Positions 46,001-58,000 of a DNA stretch of 64,000 bases are shown here, piece after piece. The stretch is from Neocallimastix lanati (nom. inval.) (taxonomy: Eukaryota > Neocallimastigomycota > Neocallimastigomycetes > Neocallimastigales > Neocallimastigaceae), in NCBI GenBank assembly GCA_016946835.1, contig JACVTC010000162.1, positions 15,001 through 79,000 on the forward strand, in the 5' to 3' direction. Position 1 is the first letter of the stretch; each line of letters starts with the position of its first letter. The notes beneath the pieces were generated by a model. That model searched no databases, was not told the origin of the DNA, and saw only the letters and a program-made list of their open reading frames with translations. The position numbers and the translations under genes are program-made.

Positions 46001-49000
46001 TTGCTTTTAACATATGAATTAATAGAATTGGAAATTTCTTTGCTTATTGATAATTCAAATTGTGCAATATTTTGTGTATTAACTTTACCATTTTCATTGA
46101 TCGAATCCGAATTTTCATATTCCTTAATATTCTTTTTTGGAATATCCAATTCTTCATAATCTGAATCAAACATTTCTTTATAGAAGGAAATTTGCTCTTC
46201 GAAATTCTTATTTTGTTCTTTTTCTTTGACGAAATAGGCATAGTCACTATATTGAACTTCTAATTTTTCAAGATATTCCTCCTTATCATAGTAATAATGA
46301 TTTAATTCATTGGTGATAATAGACATACTCACACCATCCGATATAATATGATGCATATCAAACATTAATACTTTATTTCCAATAAATCCAACTCTCATTA
46401 AGGGTGCTTTCGATAAATTAAATGGTCTGACAAATTCATGAGCATTTTCATAGGTATATTCTTCAAATATTAATTGACTTTCATCATCAATAGAACCATA
46501 AATTTCAATTTTATTTTTTATCTCTTTTTCGATATATCTAGATTTCAATATTTCATGTTTATTGAACAGTTTATTAAAAGCTTCCTTTACCTTTTCAATA
46601 TCGATTCTTTCATTCAATTTCACTGAAGCTGGCATATTGTACATTATACTATTGACATCTTTCTTTGAATCTATATAAACACCTAGTTGTTGTGATGTTA
46701 TTGGGAACTCCTTCATATTACGATTTTTAATAATTTCTACATTATTGTTATTTTCATTTTCATTTCCTTCAATCTTTTGAAGGATTTCTTCAACATATTC
46801 TGAAAGATTGGTGACTACCGAATACCTTAATATATCTTTTATTCCAACATTAATTTTAAACTTTTTCTCAAGTTCGTACACGACTTTAATGGCATTCAAA
46901 CTATCACCACCTAAATCATAGAAATCACTGTATTTACCAACTGTATTTTTTTCCATTTTAAATATTTTTTCGTATATTTCACAAATACTTTTCTCCACTT
47001 CTGTATCTGGTTCAGCATATTCTTCCTTAATGATATCATTTATATTTGGTTCAGGAAGTGCCTTTCTATCTAATTTACCATTATTATTAAATGGAATATT
47101 TTCAATTCTAATGAAATAATTAGGAATCATGTATGATGGTAATTTATTTCTCAAATATTGACGAATTTCTTTTCCTGTAATAGAATTTCCTTCACTGCTA
47201 ATATAATATCCAATTAAATATTTCTCATTATTTGAATTTAATTTATCAATTATAGCACAATATTCTATTTCGTTTATTTCTTTTACAACAATTTCAATTT
47301 CACTTAATTCGATTCTCTGACCATGAATTTTTACTTGGAAATCTGATCTTCCAATATACATTACTTCTCCTTCATTAGTCCATTTACCGAGATCTCCAGA
47401 TTTGTACATTTTTGATTCTTTTCCATTCATATTAGGGAATGGACAATCAATAAATTTATCATTTGTTAGGTCTTCACGATTTAAGTAACCATTACCTACA
47501 CAATTTCCTGAAATATAAATTTCTCCTGTCACTCCTATCGGAACTGGTTTTAAATACTTATCTAATATATATATAAAACAGTTGCTTATTTGATATCCAA
47601 TGGAGGCAACATTATATTTTCCAATTTCAGAATATTTTTTAATTGTACAATTAACTGTGGTTTCAGAAGGTCCATATAAATTATATATTTTGGATCGACT
47701 TACTTTATTAATTTTACCTAATAAATTATCATTTAATTTTTCTCCTGCAAATAAAATATATTTAATATTTTCAAGGGAGTTAGAAAAGTCGATGTCTTTT
47801 AAGTAATTTTCGAATCGGGAAGGAACGGAATTAAGTTTTTGAATATTATATTTCTTTATTAATTTACTTAATAATTTTGGATTATTATATTCTTCTTCAT
47901 TACTTAAAATTATCTTTTTTCCATACATTAATGAACAAAATATTTCCGTAATAAACATATCAAACGTAAACTTTGAAAATGCAAGTACATTTTCAATTTC
48001 ATTCCATAATATATCTTCTTCATTTTTATCTTTAAAACAATTGAGACAGTAATTAATTAATCCATTATGATTTAACAATACTCCTTTTGGCTTACCTGTG
48101 GTTCCTGAAGTAAATAATACAATACATGAATCCTTAGAATAATTAATATTTTCAATTTCTTGGTTATTCTCACTGAAAACGTGTTTGGATAAATCATACT
48201 TTTCATTATTAATCATTCTTAATTTTTCAAGATTTTCTTTATCATTAATATATATTAATACAATTTTAGCATTTGTTTCTTTTATCATATATTTTATTCT
48301 TTCTTTTGGAAATTCAGGATCAATAGGAAGAAAAGCGGCTCCACTCTTCATCACCGCAAGTGAGGCTAAAACATAATAATGGGATCTCTCAGTAATCACA
48401 GGAATTAGATCTCCTCTATGGACTCCTCTTCTTCTTAACCAATGAGCTAAAGAATTACTCTTTTCATCTAATTCTTTATAGGTCATTTCTACGCCATTAC
48501 AAATAATAGCACATTTATTAGAATATTTCTTGGCTACCTTGCTAAATTCAACATGATAGATATTATTTAAATCATTCTTACAAACATTACTATTAAATTG
48601 ATTTAATATTTTTTCTCTTTCTTCTTCACTGATATATTCTATATCTTTGATGTTTTGATCAAATTTTTCCATATTTTTAATGATTTCAAGATAAGAGTTC
48701 GCAATACCCTTAATAATACTTTCTTCATAAATATTATTATTGTAATTAATATTAATAAAATAATTATTTTCATTTTCTATAATACTAAATGTAATATCAA
48801 ACTTTGAATTGTTATTTTCATATAATGATAACGATTCTTGATATTCTTTTTCATTAAATATATTCGGACAATCTTTCTTGATAAGTGGATTTACTATAGT
48901 TTTTGGTTGGAATATGAAAGTATTATTAATATTTTTCAAATTTAATTTTTGTTTCAATTCTGAAAATGACAAATCATTATTTTTGTAAACATTCATCAAT

Positions 49001-52000
49001 ATGTTCATATTTCCTTTAAGTATTTCTTCAAGTGAAACCTCACCATTATCAAACTTTAAAAGAATTGGCTGTGTAGTAACAAACATACCAATCATATTCT
49101 CAATATAATGATTATTTCTATTGGCATTAATTAATGAGGTGTATACATTTTCCTGTCCACTGTATTTACTTAATATATAAGAATATAAAGTAATAAAGAA
49201 TACAGTTTTACTAATCTTTTTGCTTTTAACATATGAATTAATAGAATTGGAAATTTCTTTGCTTATTGATAATTCAAATTGTGCAATATTTTGTGAACTA
49301 ACTTTACCATTTTCACTGATCGAATCCGAATTTTCATATTCCTTAATATTCTTTTTTGGAATATCCAATTCTTCATAATCTGAATTAAACATTTTCTTAT
49401 AGAAGGAAATTTGCTCTTCGAAATTCTTATTTTCTTCTTTTTCTTTGACGAAATAGGCATAGTCACTATATTGAACTTCTAATTTTTCAAGATCTTCCTC
49501 CTTATCATAGTAATAATGATTTAATTCATTGGTGATAATAGACATACTCATACCATCCGATATAATATGATGCATATCAAACATTAATACTTCATTTCCA
49601 ATAAATCCAACTCTCATTAAGGGTGCTTCCGATAAATTAAATGGTCTGACAAATTCATGGGCATTTTCATAAGTGTATTTTTCAAATATTAATTGACTTT
49701 CTTCATCAATTGTTCCATAAATTTCAATTTTATCTCCTATTTCCTTCTCAATATATTTAGTTCTCAATATTTCATGTTTTTTGAACAGTTTATTAAAAGC
49801 TTCCTTTACCTTTTCAATATCGATTCCTTCATTTAATTTCACTGAAGCTGGCATATTGTACATTATACTATTGACATCTTTCTTTGAATCTATATAAACA
49901 CCTAGTTGTTGTGATGTTATTGGGAACTCCTTCATATTACGATTTTTAATAATTTCTACATTATTGTTATTTTCATTTTCATTTCCTTCATTCTTTTTCA
50001 TGACTTCTTCAACATATTCCGAAAGTTTGTTGACTACCGAATACTTCAAAATATCCTTTATTCCCACCTTAATCTTAAATTTCTTTTCAAGTTTGTACAC
50101 AACTTTAATGGCATTCAAACTATCTCCACCTAAATCATAGAAATCACTGTATTTACCAACTGTCTTTTTTTCCATGTTAAATAATATTTCGTATATTTCA
50201 CATATACTTTTTTCCACTTCTGTATCTGGTTCAACATATTCTTCTTTAATGATATCATTTATATTTGGTTCAGGTAATGATCTTCTATCTAATTTTCCAT
50301 TGTTGGTCATTGGAATAGCTTCAATCTTAATGAAATAATTAGGTATCATATAAACAGGAAGTTTTTGTCTTAAATAGCTTCGAATTTCATTTCCAGAAAT
50401 ACTTTCTTCACTAATATAATAACCAACCAAATATTTATCTCCATTTTCCTTTACCTTATCAATGACTGCACAGTATTTAATGCTTTTAATTTCTTTGATT
50501 ATATTTTCTATTTCACTTAATTCAATTCTTTGACCATGAATCTTAACTTGGAAATCCATTCTACCTAAATATTCAATTTCACCATTTTCTAACCATCTTC
50601 CAAGATCTCCTGTTCTATACATCTTCCTTTTCTCTCCATTTTCATTATTAAATAGACATTCAATGAACTTTTCATTCGTTAATTTTTCTTTATTCAAGTA
50701 TCCTTTTCCTACACCGCAACCTGCAATATACATTTCTCCTGTAATTCCTACTGGAACTACCTTGAAATACTCATCTAATATATATATTTCGTAATTGCAT
50801 ACAGGTTTACCAATTGTTATATGGTTTAATTTACCTTCCATAATTTGATTATTATTGAATTTTTTCATTGTGGACATCATGGTAGTTTCAGTTGGTCCAT
50901 AGGCATTATATATGCTAGCATCAGTATATTTAATGATACTTTGAAGCATGTCCAACTTTATACTTTCACCACCGAAAATAAGAACCTTCACTTTAGAAAT
51001 ACATTCTTTAAATTTATTATTATTTAAATAATTTATTATTCTGGATGGAGTACTAACAATAAAATCTACATTGTATTTCTCTATTAATTCACAAAGTAAT
51101 TGAGGATCATTGTGTTCCATTTCATTACATAATATGATACGTTTTCCCTTTATCAAAGAATAAAATAATTCATTGATAGACATATCAAAAGTAAATTTGG
51201 AAAAAGCCAGAGCATTGTTAAATTCATTTTCATTAAATTCCTTATTTCCTTTATAACTTTGGGAATAATTACAGAAATTGATCAAGTTACCATGAGTCAA
51301 TAATGTTCCTTTAGGTTTTCCAGTGGTTCCCGAAGTGAATAACACATAACAAAGATCTTCAGTATTATTAATATTCTCAATTTCTTGGTTATTTCCACTG
51401 AAATCGTGACTCGATAAATCATATTTCCTTATATTAATCATTCTTAATTTTTCAAGATTTTCTTTATCATTAATATACATTAATATAATCTTAGCATTGG
51501 CTTCTTCTATCATATATTTTATTCTTTCTTCTGGGAATTCTGGATCAATAGGAAGAAAAGCTGCTCCACTCTTCATAACTGCAAGCGAGGCTAAAACATA
51601 ATAGTGAGATCGTTCAGTAATCACAGGAATTATATTTCCTCTATGGACTCCTCTTCTTCTTAACCAATGTGCTAAGGAATTACTTTTTTCATCTAATTCC
51701 TTATAAGTCATCTCTACGTCATTACAAATAATAGCACATTTATTAGGATTTTTCTTGGCTACTTTACTAAATTCAACATGATAGACTTTATCACTGTAAA
51801 AGTCACATTTATTACTATTAAAATGATTCAATATTTTTTCTCTCTCATCTTTACTGATATATTCTATATCCCTTATTTTTTGATGATATCTATTAATATT
51901 TTGAATTATCTCAAGATAAGAATATGCAATATTCTTAATTATATATTCTTCATAAACATTATTATTGTAATTAATACTAACAGAATAATTATTTTCGTTT

Positions 52001-55000
52001 TCTATAATACTAAATGTAATATCAAACTTTGAATTGTTATTTTCATACATTGATATTGATTCTTGATACTCCTTTTCAATAAAAATACTTGGGATATCTT
52101 TCTTATTATGTGGATTTACAATAGTTTTTGGTTGGAATATGAAAGTATTATTAATATTTTTCAAATTTAATTTTTGTTTCAATTCTGAAAATGACAAATC
52201 ATTATTTTTGTAAACATTCATCAATATACTCATATTTTCTTTAAGTATTTCTTCAAGTGAAACTTCACCATTATCAAACTTTAAAAGAATTGGCTGTGTA
52301 GTAACAAACATACCAATCATATTCTCAATATAATGATTATTTCTATTGGCATTAATTAATGAGGTGTATATATTTTCCTGTCCACTATATTTACTTAATA
52401 TATAAGAATACAAAGTAATAAAGAATACAGTTTTACTAATCTTTTTGTTTTTAACATAAGAATTAATAGTACTGGAAATTTCTTTGCTTATTGATAATTC
52501 AAATTGTGCAATATTTTGTGTATTAACTTTACCATTTTCACTGATCGAATCGGAAATTTCATATTCCTTAATATTCTTTTTTGGAATGCCCAATTCTTCA
52601 TAATCTGAAGCAAACATTTCTTTATAGAAGGAAATTTGTTCTTCGAAATTCTTATTTTGTTCTTTTTCTTTGACGAAATAGGCATAGTCACTATATTGAA
52701 CTTCTAATTTTTCAAGATATTCCTCCTTATTATAGTAATAATGATTTAATTCATTGGTGATAATAGACATACTCATACCATCCGATATGATATGATGCAT
52801 ATCAAACATTAATACTTTATTTCCAATAAATCCAACTCTCATTAAGGGTGCTTTCGATAAATTAAATGGTCTGACAAATTCATGGGCATTTTCATAGGTA
52901 TATTCTTCAAATATTAATTGACTTTCTTCATCAATTGTTCCATAAATTTCAATTTTACCTCCTATTTCCTTCTCAATATATTTAGTTCTCAATATTTCAT
53001 GTTTTTTGAACAGTTTATTAAAAGCTTCCTTTACCTTTTCAATATCGATTCCTTCATTTAATTTCACTGAAGCTGGCATATTGTACATTATACTATTGAC
53101 ATCTTTCTTTGAATCTATATAAACACCTAGTTGTTGTGATGTTATTGGGAACTCCTTCATATTACGATTTTTAATAATTTCTAAATTATTGTTATTTTCA
53201 TTTTCATTTCCTTCATTCTTTTTCATGACTTCTTCAACATATTCCGAAAGTTTGTTGACTACCGAATACTTCAAAATATCCTTTATTCCCACCTTAATCT
53301 TAAATTTCTTTTCAAGTTCGTACACAACTTTAATGGCATTCAAACTATCTCCACCTAAATCATAGAAATCACTATATTTACCAACTGTCTTTTCTTCCAT
53401 TTTAAATAGTCTTTCGAATATTTCACATATACTTCTTTCCACTTCTGTATCTGGTTCAATATATTCTTCTTTAATGATATCATTTATATTTGGTTCAGGT
53501 AAGGCTCTTCTATCTAATTTTCCATTATTAGTCATTGGAATAGTTTCAATCTTTATAAAGTAATTTGGTATCATATAAACAAGAAGCTTTTGCCTTAAGT
53601 AGTTTCGAATTTCATTTCCAGAAATACTTTCTTCACTAATATAATAACCAACCAAATATTTATCTCCATTTTCCTTAACCCTATCAATGACTGCACAGTA
53701 TTTAATACTTTTAATTTCTTTGATTGTATTTTCAATTTCACTTAATTCAATTCTTTGACCATGAATCTTAACTTGGAAATCCATTCTACCTAAATATTCA
53801 ATTTCACCATTTTCTAACCATCTTCCAAGATCTCCTGTTCTATACATCTTCCTTTTCTCTCCATTTTCATTATTAAATAGACATTCAATGAACTTTTCAT
53901 TCGTTAATTTTTCTTTATTCAAGTATCCTTTTCCTACACCGCAACCTGCAATATACATTTCTCCTGTAATTCCTACTGGAACTACCTTGAAATACTCATC
54001 TAATATATATATTTCGTAATTGCATACAGGTTTACCAATTGTTATATGGTTTAATTTACCTTCCATAATTTGATTATTATTGAATTTTTTCATTGTGGAC
54101 ATCATGGTAGTTTCAGTTGGTCCATAGGCATTATATATGCTAGCATCAGTATATTTAATGATACTTTGAAGCATGTCCAACTTTATACTTTCACCACCGA
54201 AAATAAGAACCTTCACTTTAGAAATACATTCTTTAAATTTATTATTATTTAAATAATTTATTATTCTTGATGGAGTACTAACAATAAAATCTACATTATA
54301 TTTCTCTATTAATTCACAAAGTAATTGAGGATCATTGTATTCCATTTCATTACATAATATGATACGTTTTCCCTTTATCAAAGAATAAAATAATTCATTG
54401 ATAGACATATCAAAAGTAAATTTGGAAAAAGCCAGAGCATTGTTAAATTCATTTTCATTAAATTCCTTATTTCCTTTATAACTTTGGGAATAATTACAGA
54501 AATTGATCAAGTTACCATGGGTCAATAATGTTCCTTTAGGTTTTCCAGTGGTTCCCGAAGTAAATAACACATAACAAAGATCTTCAGTATTATTAATATT
54601 CTCAATTTCTTGGTTATTTCCACTGAAATCGTGACTCGATAAATCATAGTTCTTATTATTAATCATTCTTAATTTTTCAAGATTTTCTTTATCATTAATA
54701 TATACTAACGAAATCTTAGCATTGGCTTCTTCTATCATATATTTTATTCTTTCTTCTGGGAATTCTGGATCAATAGGAAGAAAAGCTGCTCCACTCTTCA
54801 TAACTGCAAGCGAGGCTAAAACATAATAGTGAGATCGTTCACTAATCACAGGAATTATATCTCCTCTATGGACTCCTCTTCTTCTTAACCAATGTGCTAA
54901 GGAATTACTTTTTTCATCTAATTCCTTATAAGTCATCTCTACGTCATTACAAATAATAGCACATTTATTAGGATTTTTCTTGGCTACTTTACTAAACTCA

Positions 55001-58000
55001 ACATGATAGACTTTATCACTGTAAAAGTCACATTTATTACTATTAAACTGATTCAATATTTTTTCTCTCTCATCTTTACTGATATATTCTATATCCTTGA
55101 TTTTATGATCAAAATTTTCCATATTTTGAATGACTTCAAAATAAGAATTCACAATATTCTTAATCATATTTTCGTTATAAAGATTATTATTAAATTCTAC
55201 TGTTAAAGTGTAACTTTCTTGATTTTCCGAAATACTAAGTGTAAAATCAAATTTAGAAATATATTCGAATTTGCAATTTTTCAATTTGAATTCGTCAAAT
55301 TTATAATTATTATCTCCATTTAATAAAATATCGGAATTTTTAAAAATATCTTTCAAATCAAATATTGAATATGGCTGGAAAATAAAATTATTATTTATTT
55401 TTTTTAATTTTAATTTTTCTACTAATTCAGCCATCGAAATATCTTGATTACTGTAAACATTCATTAATATATTCATATTTTCTTTAATGATTTCGATAAA
55501 AGATAACTCTTGACGACAATAATTCAGTAATACTGGTTGGGTACTGACAAACATTCCTATTACATCATCCGTAAAACTGTTATTTCTGTTAGAACAAACT
55601 ATGGAAGAATAAATTAAGTCATTTTTACTGTATTTGCTTAAAACAAAGCCGTAAATAGTATAAAATAAGGCAGTTTCACTTATTTCATATTTATGTGTGA
55701 ATTCCTTGATTTTTTTATAAATATTTTTATCCAATAATTTACTTATTTTGTTATTGGTCTCCTTTTGATTTTGATTTAGATTTTGATATGATAATAAATT
55801 TCTATTATTAAGAGGTAATTCCATGGTGTCGTATTCACAATTAAACATATTTTTATAAAAATCTAATTCATTTTCATACCTTGAACTATTCATTTTCTCA
55901 CTTAAATAAATAGCATAATCACTAAATTGAATGTTGCTTTTATTTAATTCTACTACATTATTTTCATCCTCATTATAGTATTTATTAATTTTATTAGCTA
56001 TAATGCCTAAGCTTGTTCCATCCGTGATTATATGATGCATGTCCACCATCAAAATTTCCTTGTCAATAAATCCTACTCGTATTAATGGTGTTTTCGATAA
56101 ATCGAATGGCCTTAAAAATGCATTCATATTATCATGGTTATACGACTCAAATATTAAACTGCAATCTTCATCAATCACTCCATATATTTTTGTTTCATTA
56201 TTGATTTCTTTTTCAATATATTTGCTTCTTAAAATTTCTTCTTCTTTGAATATTTTTTCAAATGCATTCTTTAACTTTTCGATATTAACATTTCCTCCCA
56301 ATTTATACATTCTTGGATTATTATAGCTAATACTATTTGGATTCTTAAGCGATTCAACGTATATGCCCAACTGTTGAGAAGTAATTGGAAATTCTTTGCT
56401 ATCCCTTTTTATAATCCTATGATCTTCTTCATATTTCATATCCGTATTATTAATATTTTCATCAATGTATTTGGCAAGCTCATAAATTAACGGCCTTTCC
56501 AAAATAGTTTTGATATTCATTTTAACCCTAAATTTACTTTGAATTTTTGATGATATTTTAATAGCATTCAAACTATTTCCTCCTAATTCATAAATATCTG
56601 TCATTTTTCCAATATTGCCTTCCATTATATTAAATACTTCACTATAAATACTACAGAGCGCCTTTTCTGTATCGGTTACTGGTTCCACGTAATTTTTACT
56701 AATTAAATCCCTCATTTCGGGTTCAGGTAAAGCTTTTCTATCTAATTTACCATTGGAATTAAGGGGGATTTTCTCAATTTCTATGAAATAATTTGGAATC
56801 ATATACAATGGAAGCTTTCCCTGTAAAATATTACGAATTTGATGTCCATTAATTTTTTTACTTTCATTATGGTCACATATGTAATAACTTACTAAATATT
56901 TCTCCCCTTCTTGATTAACTCTCGCAAGCACAAGATTGTATTGAATACTTTCTATTTCGTTAATGACACTTTCAATTTCTTTGATTTCAATTCTTTGACC
57001 ACGAATTTTAATTTGGAAATCCATTCTACCTAAATGGATAATATAACCATCTTTTGTCCATTTGCCAAGATCTCCTGTTTTATACATCTTTCCTTGATAA
57101 TTATTAACATAAAATGGGCATGTAATAAATCTTTCTTTTGTTAATTTTTCCTGATTCAAATATCCTTTACCAACATTATGACCGGAAATATATATTTCTC
57201 CTTCTACTCCAACAGGAACCGGCTTTAAATTTTTGTCCAATATAAAGATACCTGTATTACATGTTGGTTTACCAATAACCATCTTGGATTGAATAATACT
57301 ATCTTTTTCTACCTTTATAAGTGTATTGATTGCTATCGTTTCTGTAAGACCATAACAACAATAAATTATGGCATTCGTGTATTTATTCATTAACGATAAA
57401 AATTCTGAGGTCACTAATTCTCCTCCTAAACCAAAAGCTTTTATGTGAGAAACCGATTTCTGGAAGATTTCAGTATTCAGATAATTAGTAATTCTTGATG
57501 GTGTACCGCTCATAAAATCAACATGATAATTTAATATTAACTTTCCTAATAAGTCTGGATTAGTACTTTCATTATCATTACATAATATTATGGTTCTTCC
57601 GGTAACTAGTGGGTAAAAAATATCACTAATACTCAAGGTATAAGTAAATTTGGCAATAGATAAAACATTTTTATAATCTTTAAAATAATCTATAACTCCA
57701 TTGTACGTTAAACTATAAAGACAGTAATTCGTTAAGTTGGAATGTCTCATTAAAACTCCTTTTGGTCTACCTGTTGTACCTGACGTAAACATTATATAAG
57801 ATATATCATCGATGGCATTAATATTTTCAATTTTATCAATATTTTCATTATAATTATGTTTTCCAATATCATATTCATAAATCGATCCTTCTTCAATGAT
57901 TCTTTTGCCATTGTAACTTGGAATATATTTTAAAATTAATCGTGCTTTAACTTCATTGATCATAAATTTAATACGATCTTCTGGAAATTCCGGATCAATA

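Noticed and set aside
37196-56326. Numerous plus-strand frames of 60-95 codons across the NRPS gene
   Set aside because: They lie antisense to conserved domain sequence and recur at the 3.2-kb module period, as expected for shadows of the NRPS.
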